From Pseudomonas sp. SST3 (GTDB lineage: Bacteria; Pseudomonadota; Gammaproteobacteria; Pseudomonadales; Pseudomonadaceae), in assembly GCF_003325755.1 (NCBI RefSeq), contig NZ_QORI02000018.1, positions 22,889-86,888 of the forward strand: DNA of 64,000 nucleotides, given 5' to 3'. A program made the position numbers and the translations under genes. The notes under the pieces were generated by a model that saw nothing but the letters and a program-made list of their open reading frames with translations, ran no database searches and was not told where the DNA came from. This document shows, piece after piece, positions 41,791 to 52,036 of the stretch (its first letter is position 1; the number at the start of each line of letters is the position of its first letter).

Positions 41791-42288
41791 TCACTTCTTA
41801 TGGATGTTTTTCGGCAGCTGAACGACCAGGCTTTCTGAATAGATGTCGTGCCAGGTCCGATGCTGCTTGTCCCAAAGCATCCACCAATAGCCCAGTCCGA
41901 GGGCAAGCCAGGAAATGACCGCGATCAGAAAACGCAGCAGCGCCTGCCACAGGTCGATGGCCCTGCCGTCGGCGTTCTGAATGCGCACGCCCCAGACCTG
42001 CATGCCGAGCGTCTGGCCGTTATGGGTCCAGAACTTGGCGAAAAAACCAAACAGACTGAATAGCAGTAGAGTGGACAAGATTGGGTCGATATCCAGCCCG
42101 CCGGTATCCGCCAGTGCCTTGAGACCTTCGCTGCCATAAACCAGGCGCAGCACGACCTGCTGGTAGAACAGTGTGACCACCATCATCAATGCAATCGAAA
42201 GAAAAGCATCGTAGAAGATCGCGGCGAGTCGGCGGGTCAGGCCGGCGGCAGGAAACTGGCCCTGTGGGCTGAGCAAATGGTTGCGCAT
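41791..42288 (-). CDS. RDD family membrane protein
   Basis: A 165-residue membrane protein of the RDD family. The family pattern is visible: AAGLTRRLAAIFYDAFLSIA, followed by hydrophobic segments near residues 27-45, 78-95 and 122-142, and TWHDIYSESLVVQLPKNIHK at the end. The function of the family is largely unknown; some members are linked to ion homeostasis. ATG 42288 begins the conserved part. It is separated from the upstream cold shock gene by a terminator, so it has its own promoter or depends on read-through. Confidence 0.88.
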   Translation of the reverse strand: MRNHLLSPQGQFPAAGLTRRLAAIFYDAFLSIALMMVVTLFYQQVVLRLVYGSEGLKALADTGGLDIDPILSTLLLFSLFGFFAKFWTHNGQTLGMQVWGVRIQNADGRAIDLWQALLRFLIAVISWLALGLGYWWMLWDKQHRTWHDIYSESLVVQLPKNIHKK

Positions 42289-42337
42289 GGAAGTCTCGCA
42301 GAGAATGGCAGCGCGCATTCTACGGAATTGCGCGCAT

Positions 42338-42371
42338 AAAAAAGCCCCTGATGTAGTCATCAGGGGCTTTT
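42338..42371 (-). terminator. Rho-independent terminator of the cold shock gene
   Basis: AAAAGCCCCTGATG (42340-42353) and CATCAGGGGCTTTT (42358-42371) form a perfect 14-bp stem with a TAGT loop. On the minus strand it ends in six T residues, 13 bp after the cold shock stop codon. Confidence 0.93.
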
Positions 42372-42383
42372 GCGGAGCGGGGC

Positions 42384-42596
42384 TTATTCCTGGATTTGAA
42401 CCTGGTCAGCCTGCATACCCTTTTGACCTTGCACAGCGATGAAGCTGACTTTCTGGCCTTCTTTCAGGCTCTTGAAGCCGTTGCCTTCGATCGCGCGGAA
42501 ATGCACGAACAGATCCGGACCGCTCTCGGGAGTGATGAAACCAAAACCTTTCTCGTCGTTAAACCACTTGACGGTACCGTTCTGACGATTCGACAT
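42384..42596 (-). CDS. Cold shock domain protein (CspA family)
   Basis: A 70-residue single cold shock domain protein, an RNA chaperone. RNP1 (KGFGFI, residues 16-21) and RNP2 (LFVHF, 29-33) are intact, and the length equals that of CspA. The name CspA, CspD or CapB cannot be decided from this. Downstream is a strong terminator, so it is monocistronic. The upstream leader is long, which fits cold-shock-type control, but I could not define the promoter. Confidence 0.94.
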   Translation of the reverse strand: MSNRQNGTVKWFNDEKGFGFITPESGPDLFVHFRAIEGNGFKSLKEGQKVSFIAVQGQKGMQADQVQIQE

Positions 42597-42827
42597 AGCG
42601 TTGTATCCTTGAAACTCAATAGTAGAAACGCCTCTGCATAGGGCAGAAGGCGGAGACTGGTTGCAAGGAGTAATAGAGTCGAACGGGATGTAGCGGATCT
42701 TGAGATCTACTGCACCAGGTCACGATTCAACGGCGACCCATGCAAACACAGTGGGCACACTCTACGATAACTCGCCGGCCGATGCCAAGCCCTCGGAGTC
42801 ATAGAGTTTGCCCACAGCAAGCTACGC

Positions 42828-42919
42828 TTTTTGGCGTGTTTGGGTGGTGCGGATCTGTGTGATGTTGCTGTCGTGCGATGCCTTGGAGTGATTTCAATCA
42901 AACCACTCAACGCCAAAAA
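42828..42919. repeat. Nested and overlapping inverted repeats
   Basis: A long imperfect inverted repeat has arms 42828-42848 (TTTTTGGCGTGTTTGGGTGG...) and 42902-42919 (ACCACTCAACGCCAAAAA). Inside, GAGTGATTT (42886-42894) and AAACCACTC (42900-42908) pair with one wobble around CAATC. The second hairpin uses part of the outer right arm, so the two structures cannot form together. Confidence 0.55.
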
Positions 42920-42968
42920 AAGGGCCGTTCTGCCGCGGGCCGGCTTTGATGACGTCTGTTGCGTTTGC

Positions 42969-42988
42969 TCGATGCATGGATGCATCGA
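42969..42988. repeat. 20-bp palindrome near tRNA-Leu
   Basis: TCGATGCAT and ATGCATCGA are perfect 9-bp arms around GG. It lies 81 bp past the 3' end of the tRNA, in its direction of transcription. The loop is too short for a good RNA hairpin, so a protein-binding or repeat origin is more likely. Confidence 0.6.
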
Positions 42989-43068
42989 CTGCTGCTTGGG
43001 GCGATGCCGCTGTTGCTAAGCGGTTCCCCTGTACCAAAGGCTATCGGCAGCCTCCGGTGCTTGATTCA

Positions 43069-43155
43069 TGGTGCCTCGAGAGAGACTCGAACTCTCACGT
43101 TGTTACCAACGGCGGATTTTGAATCCGCTGCGTCTACCGATTCCGCCATCGAGGC
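43069..43155 (-). tRNA. tRNA-Leu (CAA)
   Basis: On the minus strand an 87-base type II tRNA folds with acceptor GCCTCGA (5' end 43155) and TCGAGGC, discriminator A and an encoded CCA. The D-arm region reads GGCGGAATCGGTAGACGC. The anticodon stem GCGGA/TCCGC encloses the loop TTCAAAA, with anticodon CAA at 43121-43119. A long variable arm and the T-loop TTCGAGT follow. It reads UUG codons. Confidence 0.96.
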
Positions 43156-43270
43156 ACAGTGGCGGCGCAGTATAGGGATGCAATGCGAAGCGGTCAATCG
43201 TCTGGCGTGGCCAGATTGAAGTGTTTCCGATAAGCTTTGCGCCCTCCAAAGCCCTGCGCCGATCATTTCA

Positions 43271-45450
<2,180 letters not shown>

Positions 45451-45491
45451 CGAATCCATAACTAAACTGATCTCTGCAACAGGAGTGCTAC

Positions 45492-45821
45492 ATGAGCTTT
45501 CTGATTCCCGCCGCCTACGCTCAAGAGGCTGCCGCTGGTCCCGCTGGTAGTGGCTTCGAGTGGCTGTTCCTGGTTGGTTTTCTGGTCATCTTCTACCTGA
45601 TGATCTGGCGCCCGCAGGCCAAGCGCGCCAAGGAGCACAAGAATCTGATCGGCGGCCTGCAAAAGGGCGACGAGGTAGTTACCTCCGGTGGTATCGCGGG
45701 CAAGGTGACCAAGGTTTCCGATGATTTCGTCGTGATCGAAGTTTCCGACTCGGTTGAGCTGAAATTCCAGAAGGTGGCTATTGCCGCAACGCTGCCCAAG
45801 GGCACGTTGAAAGCCATCTGA
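45492..45821 (+). CDS. yajC: Sec translocon accessory protein YajC
   Basis: A 109-residue inner membrane protein. An N-terminal periplasmic end (MSFLIPAAYAQEAAAGPA) precedes a single transmembrane helix (WLFLVGFLVIFYLMIWRPQA) and a small cytoplasmic domain starting KRAKEHKNLIGGLQKGDEVV. YajC associates with SecDF. AACAGGAG lies before ATG 45492. The secD start is 68 bp downstream, after a hairpin. Confidence 0.95.
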   Translation: MSFLIPAAYAQEAAAGPAGSGFEWLFLVGFLVIFYLMIWRPQAKRAKEHKNLIGGLQKGDEVVTSGGIAGKVTKVSDDFVVIEVSDSVELKFQKVAIAATLPKGTLKAI

Positions 45822-45847
45822 GCTGACTACTACTCAACACCAACGAC

Positions 45848-45866
45848 GGGGCGCGCAAGGCGCCCC
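45848..45866 (+). repeat. Inter-cistronic hairpin between yajC and secD
   Basis: GGGGCGC (45848-45854) and GCGCCCC (45860-45866) form a perfect 7-bp stem around GCAAG; flanking GAC (45845) and GTC (45871) extend it past a small bulge. There is no T-tract, so it may set an mRNA processing or stability boundary rather than a terminator. Confidence 0.65.
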
Positions 45867-45888
45867 GCGTCATTAGACGGGCTGCGTC

Positions 45889-47757
45889 ATGCTCAATAGA
45901 TTCCCTCTCTGGAAATACCTGCTGATACTGGTAGTGCTAGGCATTGCCTTCACTTATTCGGCGCCAAACCTCTACCCCGATGACCCGGCGGTTCAGGTTA
46001 CTGGCGCGGCGGCTTCGCTCAACGTCACCGAGGCCGATCTCGACCGTGCTAGCAAGGCGCTTGCTGAGGCCGGCATCGAGGTCAAGGCAGCGAGCCTGGA
46101 CGAGCAGGGCCGTGGCGGTCTGTTGCGGCTGATCAATCAGGACGATCAGCTGCCAGCCAAGGATGTGGTGCGCCGCGCCCTGGGTGATGCCTACGTCGTT
46201 GCGCTCAACCTTGCGCCCACTACGCCTGAATGGCTGCGCAATTTGGGTGCGAGCCCGATGAAGCTGGGTTTGGACCTGTCTGGTGGGGTGCACTTCCTGC
46301 TCGAAGTCGACATGGACAAGGCGATCGAGACGCGCCTCAACGTCTACGAAGGCGAGATCAAGAGCCTGCTGCGTAAGGAGCGTGTGCGTTATCGCAGCCT
46401 CCCGCCGTCCGGAAATGCTGTGCAGCTCGGCTTTGCTGACGACGCCGCGCTGTCGGCTGCCCAGTCGCTGATCCGCAAGAACTTCAACGACTTCGAGCTG
46501 ACTTCCAGTGAGCGCAATGGTCAGCAGGTTCTGCGCCTAGCGATCACCGAGGCCAAGCTGGCGGAGATCCGTGAATATTCCATCAAGCAGAACCTGACCA
46601 CGGTCCGTAATCGGGTAAATGAGCTTGGGGTTTCCGAGCCGTTGGTTCAACGCCAAGGCGCGAACCGCATCGTTGTCGAGCTCCCGGGTGTGCAAGACAC
46701 CGCCGAAGCCAAGCGTATCCTCGGCAAGACCGCTAACCTCGAGTTCCGTCTGGCGGCCGAGGCTGATGCGCCTCGAGCCACAACCGAGACCTTCGAGTTT
46801 CGTGAAGAGGGACGTCCGCCTGTACAGCTTGAGCGTAGCCTGATCATCACTGGCGATCAGGTCACCGATGCTCAGGCCAGCTATGACGAAAATGGCCGTC
46901 CGCAGGTCAACATTCGTCTGGATGGCCATGGCGGCGACCTGATGAATCGCGCCACTCGTAACAACGTTGGTCGCAGCATGGCGGTGATTTTCATCGAGCA
47001 GCGCCCGACCACGCGCTATATCAAGCAAATGGTCGAGGGCGTCGAGCAGGAAGTGCGCGTCGAGACCTTCCAGGAAGAAAAGAAGATCATCAGTCTGGCG
47101 ACCATTCAGTCGCCCCTGGGTAGTCAGTTCCGTATCACTGGTCTGGATGGTCAGGGTGAGTCGTCCGAGTTGGCTCTCCTGCTTCGTGCTGGCGGGCTTG
47201 CAGCGCCGATGTATTTCGCTGAGGAGCGCACCATTGGTCCGAGTCTGGGTGCCGAAAATATCAAGCTAGGCGTTGAGGCGGCGATGTGGGGCTTTCTCTT
47301 CGTCGCGGTCTTCATGGTGCTGATCTACAAGTTCTTCGGGGTGCTGGCCACGGTTGCGCTGTTGTTCAACATGGTGGTGCTGACTGCTTTGATGTCGATG
47401 CTGGGGGCCACGCTGACGTTGCCAGGCATCGCCGGTATCGTGTTGACGATGGGTATGGCGGTCGATGCCAACGTGCTGATTTTCTCGCGTATCCGCGAGG
47501 AAATAGGCAACGGCATGTCGATCCAGCGCGCTATTCACGAAGGCTTTGACCGGGCGTTTTCCGCGATTGTGGACGGAAACCTGACCACGCTGCTGGTCGG
47601 CGGCATCCTGTTCGCCATGGGCACCGGTCCGATCAAAGGCTTTGCCGTGACCCTCTCGCTTGGAATTCTGACTTCCATGTTCACTGCAATCATTGTGACC
47701 CGAGCCATGGTCAACCTGATCTACGGTGGCCGCGATCTCAAGAAGTTGTGGATTTAA
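45889..47757 (+). CDS. secD: Protein translocase subunit SecD
   Basis: A 622-residue inner membrane protein that, with SecF, uses the proton motive force to aid late stages of Sec export. TM1 is at the N-terminus (PLWKYLLILVVLGIAFTYSA), followed by a large periplasmic P1 domain and then five helices. Family motifs include KLGLDLSGGVHFLLEVDMD, TGLDGQGESSELALLLRAGG, and GMAVDANVLIFSRIREE. Length is normal for Pseudomonas. The ribosome site is weak. It lies 12 bp upstream of secF. Confidence 0.97.
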   Translation: MLNRFPLWKYLLILVVLGIAFTYSAPNLYPDDPAVQVTGAAASLNVTEADLDRASKALAEAGIEVKAASLDEQGRGGLLRLINQDDQLPAKDVVRRALGDAYVVALNLAPTTPEWLRNLGASPMKLGLDLSGGVHFLLEVDMDKAIETRLNVYEGEIKSLLRKERVRYRSLPPSGNAVQLGFADDAALSAAQSLIRKNFNDFELTSSERNGQQVLRLAITEAKLAEIREYSIKQNLTTVRNRVNELGVSEPLVQRQGANRIVVELPGVQDTAEAKRILGKTANLEFRLAAEADAPRATTETFEFREEGRPPVQLERSLIITGDQVTDAQASYDENGRPQVNIRLDGHGGDLMNRATRNNVGRSMAVIFIEQRPTTRYIKQMVEGVEQEVRVETFQEEKKIISLATIQSPLGSQFRITGLDGQGESSELALLLRAGGLAAPMYFAEERTIGPSLGAENIKLGVEAAMWGFLFVAVFMVLIYKFFGVLATVALLFNMVVLTALMSMLGATLTLPGIAGIVLTMGMAVDANVLIFSRIREEIGNGMSIQRAIHEGFDRAFSAIVDGNLTTLLVGGILFAMGTGPIKGFAVTLSLGILTSMFTAIIVTRAMVNLIYGGRDLKKLWI

Positions 47758-47769
47758 GGGGCTAGCACG

Positions 47770-48678
47770 ATGAAACGCGTAATTAATTTCATGGGCGTGC
47801 GTCATGTGGCGTTCGCCCTGACCGTACTGATCACTCTCGCCTCCCTGGCCAGTCTGGCGGTGAAGGGCTTGAATTTCGGCCTGGATTTCACTGGCGGAAC
47901 CCTGGTCGAGTTGTCCTATGCGCAGCCGGTGAGTCTGGAGCAGGTGCGGACACAGCTTTCCAGCTCTGGCTACGGTGAAGCTGTGGTGCAGAGCTTCGGG
48001 GCGACCACTGACGTACTGGTAAGAATGCCCGGAGATGATCCGATGCTGGGCGAGCGTATCGCCGAAGCGCTACGTGGCGATGCCTCCGCGAACGCCATCA
48101 CGGTCAAGCGAGTCGAGTTCGTCGGGCCGGCCGTGGGAGAGGAGCTTCGCGATCAGGGTGGTTTGGGCATGTTGCTTGCCCTGGGCGGCATTCTCGTCTA
48201 CGTCGCCTTTCGCTTTCAGTGGAAGTTCGGGCTGGGTGCAGTGCTTTCGCTGTTTCATGACGTGATTCTTGTGCTTGGGGTCTTCTCGTTCTTCCAGATT
48301 TCGTTCGACCTTACGGTGCTGGCTGCGGTGCTCGCGGTGATCGGTTACTCGCTCAACGACACCATCGTGATCTTCGATCGGATTCGAGAGAACTTCCGCA
48401 TGCTGCGCAAGGCGGAGCTGCTGGAGAACATCAATATCTCCACCACGCAGACGTTGCTGCGCACCCTGGCAACCTCCGTATCCACCTTGCTGGCGGTCGG
48501 TGCGCTGATGTTCTTTGGTGGCGAGAATCTTTGGGCCTTTTCCTTGGCGCTGCTGATTGGCGTCGGCGCGGGTACCTATTCGTCGGTTTATGTCGCCGGC
48601 ATGTTGCTGGTTTGGCTGAACCTGACGCGCGATGACCTGATACCACCAGTGGTGGAAGAAGTCGATGAGCGCCCCTGA
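47770..48678 (+). CDS. secF: Protein translocase subunit SecF
   Basis: A 302-residue inner membrane protein with six predicted helices, partner of SecD. It contains the SecF motif GLNFGLDFTGGTLVELSY and the C-terminal motif VIGYSLNDTIVIFDRIRENF, with STTQTLLRTLATSVSTLLAV. AAGGGG lies before ATG 47770. It ends the queA-secF block; a long inverted repeat follows. Confidence 0.97.
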   Translation: MKRVINFMGVRHVAFALTVLITLASLASLAVKGLNFGLDFTGGTLVELSYAQPVSLEQVRTQLSSSGYGEAVVQSFGATTDVLVRMPGDDPMLGERIAEALRGDASANAITVKRVEFVGPAVGEELRDQGGLGMLLALGGILVYVAFRFQWKFGLGAVLSLFHDVILVLGVFSFFQISFDLTVLAAVLAVIGYSLNDTIVIFDRIRENFRMLRKAELLENINISTTQTLLRTLATSVSTLLAVGALMFFGGENLWAFSLALLIGVGAGTYSSVYVAGMLLVWLNLTRDDLIPPVVEEVDERP

Positions 48679-48690
48679 ACGGCTTTTGAA

Positions 48691-48744
48691 CTTCTGACCG
48701 GCTGCGCTGCCCAACGCGCCGCCGCGGGCCTGGCCCGTCAGAAG
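48691..48744 (+). repeat. Long-range inverted repeat between secF and the next gene
   Basis: CTTCTGAC (48691-48698) and GTCAGAAG (48737-48744) are perfect 8-bp arms; after one mismatch, about four more pairs (two of them G-T) extend the stem. The loop holds a GC-rich segment. The right arm ends just before the GGAAGAG ribosome site (48747-48753) of the following gene, so it could influence its translation or attenuate transcription. Confidence 0.55.
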
Positions 48745-48756
48745 AAGGAAGAGTCA

Positions 48757-49290
48757 ATGAACAAGTCGATGCTGGTGGGTGGTGTTTACGGAGCTGTGGT
48801 CGTCACGGCTGGCGGTGCTTTTGCCACCTATACGCTGGTCGATCGCGGGCCGCAGTTTGCCGAGGTGCTGGCTGTTGAGCCGATCAAGGAAACCATTGAG
48901 ACACCTCGCGAGGTTTGCCGTGATGTGACGGTGACGCGGCAACGGCCAGTGCAGGACGCCAATCGAGTCGCCGGCACGGCTGTGGGAGCGGTTGTCGGAG
49001 GCTTGCTGGGAAACCAGGTCGGCGGCGGCAATGGCAAGAAAATTGCGACAGTTGTCGGGGCGGTAGGTGGCGGTTATGCCGGTAATCAGGTGCAGGGTCG
49101 TATGCAGGCAAATGATACCTATACGACTACAGAAACCCGCTGCGATACCATAACTGACACCCATGACAAGGTCGTCGGTTACGACGTGAAATATGATCTG
49201 GATGGCGAGGTCGGTCAGGTCCGGATGGACCGGGACCCTGGCGGACGGATTCCATATCGCGACGGTCAGCTGGTGCTGACGCAGCGGTGA
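48757..49290 (+). CDS. Glycine-zipper envelope protein
   Basis: A 177-residue protein with a hydrophobic N-terminal segment (SMLVGGVYGAVVVTAGGAFA) and a glycine-zipper region at about 72-118 (GTAVGAVVGGLLGNQVGGGN, then IATVVGAVGGGYAGNQVQGR). This resembles the Rickettsia 17-kDa antigen / glycine zipper 2TM group of cell envelope proteins. I see no lipobox cysteine. A beta-rich C-terminal tail with two cysteines (CRDVTVTR and CDTITD) may form a disulfide. GGAAGAG lies 4-9 bp before the ATG. Envelope stability role is inferred. Terminator follows. Confidence 0.82.
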   Translation: MNKSMLVGGVYGAVVVTAGGAFATYTLVDRGPQFAEVLAVEPIKETIETPREVCRDVTVTRQRPVQDANRVAGTAVGAVVGGLLGNQVGGGNGKKIATVVGAVGGGYAGNQVQGRMQANDTYTTTETRCDTITDTHDKVVGYDVKYDLDGEVGQVRMDRDPGGRIPYRDGQLVLTQR

Positions 49291-49305
49291 GCTGACTCGA
49301 AGCAC

Positions 49306-49332
49306 AAAAAAACGCCCAATGGGCGTTTTTTT
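49306..49332. terminator. Bidirectional Rho-independent terminator
   Basis: A7-CGCCC (49306-49317) and GGGCG-T7 (49321-49332) form a 12-bp stem with an AAT loop. T-runs follow on both strands, so it ends both the glycine-zipper gene and the convergent suhB. Confidence 0.93.
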
Positions 49333-49340
49333 GCCGTTCC

Positions 49341-50156
49341 TTAGCGCTTCAGGGAGGGCGTCAGGTGTGGCTGGATAGCGGTCAGTACGGCCTTGAAGCA
49401 CTTGGTGTTGCCGGCGACGATCTGGCCCTTCTCGAGGAAGTCGTGGCTGCCGCTGAAGTCGCTGACTAGGCCTCCTGCTTCCTGAATCAGCAGTGCGCCA
49501 GCGGCCATGTCCCATTCAGAGAGGCCGAATTCCCAGAAGGCATCATAGCGGCCAGCCGCTACATAGGCCAAATCCAGACTCGCGGCGCCGGCGCGACGCA
49601 GACCTGCAGTCTGACCGACCAGGCTGCGGAACATGTTCAGGTAGCTGTCCATGTTGTCCATCTGCCCATCGCGGAACGGGAAGCCGGTGCCGAGCAGGGC
49701 GCCTTCCAGGCTCTTGCGCGCGCTCACGCGTAGGCGGCGTCCATTGAGTGCAGCGCCGCGGCCACGACTCGCCGTGAACTCTTCCTGGCGTACCGGATCG
49801 AGGACTACGGCATGCTCAAGGCGGCCGCGGTATTTGCAGGCGATGCTGACCGCATAATGCGGGACGCCACGCAGGAAATTGGTTGTGCCATCTAGCGGAT
49901 CGATCACCCATAGGTAATCCTTGCCGTCGCCGCTGCCCTCCAGTAGCCCGCCTTCCTCACCCAATATGCCGTGGTTCGGATAAGCTTTGCGCAGCGCTGC
50001 TACGATGAGCTGTTCGGCGGTACGGTCGATTTCCGAGACGTAATCGCGCGCGTCCTTTTCGCTAACCGAGATCACGTCCAGGCGCTCGGTGGAACGAACA
50101 ATCATTTCGCCAGCGCTACGGGCGGCGCGCAGCGCGATATTCAGCATGGGCTGCAT
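49341..50156 (-). CDS. suhB: Inositol monophosphatase family protein SuhB
   Basis: A 271-residue protein with the Mg-dependent phosphatase motifs GEEGG (66-70), WVIDPLDGTTNFL (83-95) and WDMAAGALLIQEAGG. SuhB has inositol-1-phosphatase activity and in E. coli also takes part in rRNA antitermination; in P. aeruginosa it affects virulence regulators. It is divergent from trmJ and shares a terminator with the convergent glycine-zipper gene. Start ATG 50156 gives the typical N-terminus MQPMLNIALRAARSAGEMIV. Confidence 0.95.
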   Translation of the reverse strand: MQPMLNIALRAARSAGEMIVRSTERLDVISVSEKDARDYVSEIDRTAEQLIVAALRKAYPNHGILGEEGGLLEGSGDGKDYLWVIDPLDGTTNFLRGVPHYAVSIACKYRGRLEHAVVLDPVRQEEFTASRGRGAALNGRRLRVSARKSLEGALLGTGFPFRDGQMDNMDSYLNMFRSLVGQTAGLRRAGAASLDLAYVAAGRYDAFWEFGLSEWDMAAGALLIQEAGGLVSDFSGSHDFLEKGQIVAGNTKCFKAVLTAIQPHLTPSLKR

Positions 50157-50307
50157 CGATTAAATACCTGGTCGTTTAAAGAAAGCCGGCAATTCTATCA
50201 GAAAGGTCGTTCGGGATGTTATGTGGTTGGAGGCCGCCGGGGTGGTAATGGCGGAGCCGCGGGGCCTTCCTGTAAGCTTTCGCTTTGCCTTTCGATCGAG
50301 AACAACA

Positions 50308-51084
50308 GTGTCGCTTCAGAACATTCGTGTGGTGCTGGTCAATACCAGTCATGCCGGTAACATCGGCGGCGCAGCCAGGGCCATGAAAAACATGGGGTTG
50401 TCCCGCTTGGTACTGGTAGACCCAGAAGATTTTCCCAGTCCGAACGCCATCGCCCGTGCGTCCGGTGCGACGGATATTCTCGATTCGGCGCAGGTCGTTG
50501 CAACGCTCGAGGAGGCGCTGGTGGGATGCAGTCTGGTGCTGGGTACCAGTGCGCGGGATCGGCGCATCCCCTGGCCGGTGCTGGACCCGCGCGAAACTGG
50601 CGCGGTCTGCCTGGAGCAAGTCGAGCGGGGCGGCGAGGTCGCCTTGGTGTTCGGGCGTGAATATGCCGGACTTACAAATGAAGAGCTTCAGCGCTGCCAG
50701 TACCATGTGCACATTCCGTCCGATCCTGACTTCAGTTCGCTGAACCTGGCGGCGGCGGTGCAGGTGCTTGCCTATGAGGTGCGCATAGCCTGGCTCGCAG
50801 CAAATAACCAGCCAAGCAAGCCCGAGAAGCTCGAAACCACTTCGATGCTCAATGCGCAGCCGGTTACCGCTGACGAGCTGGAGCATTACTACGGGCATCT
50901 CGAGCAAACTCTGGTCGATATCGGCTTTCTTGACCCGCAGAAACCTCGGCACCTTATGCCGCGTCTGCGCAGGCTTTACGGTCGTAGCGGTATAAGCAAG
51001 CTGGAAATGAATATCCTGCGCGGAATCCTTACCGAAACCCAAAAAGCCGTCCGCGGCGAACCCCACAAGCGGAGATCTGATTGA
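50308..51084 (+). CDS. trmJ: tRNA (cytidine/uridine-2'-O-)-methyltransferase TrmJ
   Basis: A 258-residue SPOUT methyltransferase that 2'-O-methylates position 32 of tRNAs. Signatures: [53 protein letters not shown] and [20 protein letters not shown] form the trefoil knot, followed by a C-terminal helical extension. I chose GTG 50308, which begins [15 protein letters not shown], as in homologues; the frame continues upstream to 50221 with less likely sequence. The stop overlaps the cysE start by one base. Confidence 0.94.
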   Translation: MSLQNIRVVLVNTSHAGNIGGAARAMKNMGLSRLVLVDPEDFPSPNAIARASGATDILDSAQVVATLEEALVGCSLVLGTSARDRRIPWPVLDPRETGAVCLEQVERGGEVALVFGREYAGLTNEELQRCQYHVHIPSDPDFSSLNLAAAVQVLAYEVRIAWLAANNQPSKPEKLETTSMLNAQPVTADELEHYYGHLEQTLVDIGFLDPQKPRHLMPRLRRLYGRSGISKLEMNILRGILTETQKAVRGEPHKRRSD

Positions 51085-51860
51085 TGTTCGAGCGCATGCG
51101 CGAAGATATCCAGAGTGTTTTTCATCGCGATCCGGCAGCGCGAAACGCATTCGAGGTCATTACCTGCTACCCGGGGCTGCACGCTGTCTGGTTTCATCGG
51201 GTTTCCCATTGGCTGTGGCTTAACGATTGCAAGTGGCTGGCGCGGATGAATTCGAACCTGGCGCGCTGGCTGACCGGGATAGAAATACATCCTGGAGCGC
51301 AGATCGGTCGGCGTTTCTTCATCGATCATGGGATGGGGATCGTCATTGGTGAGACGGCGCAAATCGGCGACGACGTGACGCTCTACCATGGGGTGACCTT
51401 GGGCGGCACCAGTTGGAACAAGGGTAAACGCCACCCCACGCTCGAGGACGGTGTAATCGTCGGCGCCGGAGCGAAGATCCTCGGCCCGTTCACGGTGGGA
51501 GCCGGTGCCAAGGTCGGCTCCAATGCGGTCGTTACCCGGGCAGTTCCGACTGGAGCCACCGCGGTGGGCATTCCCGGGCGCGTGATCGTCAAGTCCGATG
51601 ACGAGCAGGAAGCCAAGCGCAAGGCGATAGCCGAGAAGATCGGCTTCGACGCTTACGGTGTGACTGAAGATATGCCTGATCCGGTGGCGCGCGCTATCGG
51701 CCAGCTGCTTGATCACGTTCAGGCGGTCGAGGAGCGTATGGAGGGCATGTGCCAGGCATTGACTGCACTTGGCAGTGATTATTGCGCGAAGCAGATGCCC
51801 GAGTTACGCGAAGAGGATTTTGCCGAGGTCAAGGATGCGGGCGACGAGCCGCGTACCTGA
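51084..51860 (+). CDS. cysE: Serine O-acetyltransferase
   Basis: A 258-residue left-handed beta-helix acetyltransferase that makes O-acetylserine for cysteine synthesis. Helical N-terminus [20 protein letters not shown], then hexapeptide repeats with [40 protein letters not shown] and [24 protein letters not shown] lies 9 bp before ATG 51084. Overlap with trmJ (TGATG) implies cotranslation. Cysteine supply links functionally to the iron-sulfur genes just downstream. Confidence 0.96.
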   Translation: MFERMREDIQSVFHRDPAARNAFEVITCYPGLHAVWFHRVSHWLWLNDCKWLARMNSNLARWLTGIEIHPGAQIGRRFFIDHGMGIVIGETAQIGDDVTLYHGVTLGGTSWNKGKRHPTLEDGVIVGAGAKILGPFTVGAGAKVGSNAVVTRAVPTGATAVGIPGRVIVKSDDEQEAKRKAIAEKIGFDAYGVTEDMPDPVARAIGQLLDHVQAVEERMEGMCQALTALGSDYCAKQMPELREEDFAEVKDAGDEPRT

Positions 51861-51948
51861 AGTGCCATAAGGTAGGCGTCCTGCTATGATGCGCGTGTTT
51901 TGAAGCGCGGCGCCTGGCTTCGTTCCGGGGTCCATCTTCGTGCGGCTA

Positions 51949-51973
51949 AAGTCCTACTAATTTAATCGGACTT
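51949..51973. repeat. Inverted repeat upstream of the iscR promoter
   Basis: AAGTCC (51949-51954) and GGACTT (51968-51973) flank 13 bases and abut the IscR box. The core TACTAATTTAATC resembles the centre of a type 1 IscR box, but the flanks deviate; it could be a weaker second regulator site. Confidence 0.35.
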
Positions 51974-51998
51974 ATAGTTGATCCAAATAGTCGGGTAT
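51974..51998 (+). promoter_or_regulatory. Type 1 IscR-binding site
   Basis: The 25-bp sequence begins ATAGTTGATCC and ends AATAGTCGGGTAT. It matches the published type 1 IscR consensus (ATASYYGACT-RWWW-YAGTCRRSTAT) except for two or three positions in the left half. It overlaps the -35 region and spacer of the iscR promoter, as expected for repression by [2Fe-2S]-IscR. Confidence 0.85.
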
Positions 51999-52006
51999 TG
52001 CATACT
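51978..52006 (+). promoter_or_regulatory. Probable iscR operon promoter
   Basis: TTGATC (51978-51983) and CATACT (52001-52006) are 17 bp apart and could be the -35 and -10 elements. This puts transcription start near 52013, about 24 bp before the iscR start codon. Confidence 0.6.
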
Positions 52007-52036
52007 TGCCCAAACCATGATGCTTGGTGCAAGCCG

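Larger units (their letters stand above)
42597..43068. other. Intergenic region between the cold shock gene and tRNA-Leu
   Basis: A 472-bp stretch without a credible gene; the short frames on both strands have unlikely composition. It holds the leader and promoter of the cold shock gene, the hairpins at 42828-42919 and a palindrome at 42969-42988. On the minus strand a T-run at 42921-42915 follows GC-rich sequence and may help end tRNA transcription. Confidence 0.5.

Noticed and set aside
42707..42985. Minus-strand frame near tRNA-Leu
   Set aside because: It has random composition and runs through inverted repeats; no ribosome site is seen.
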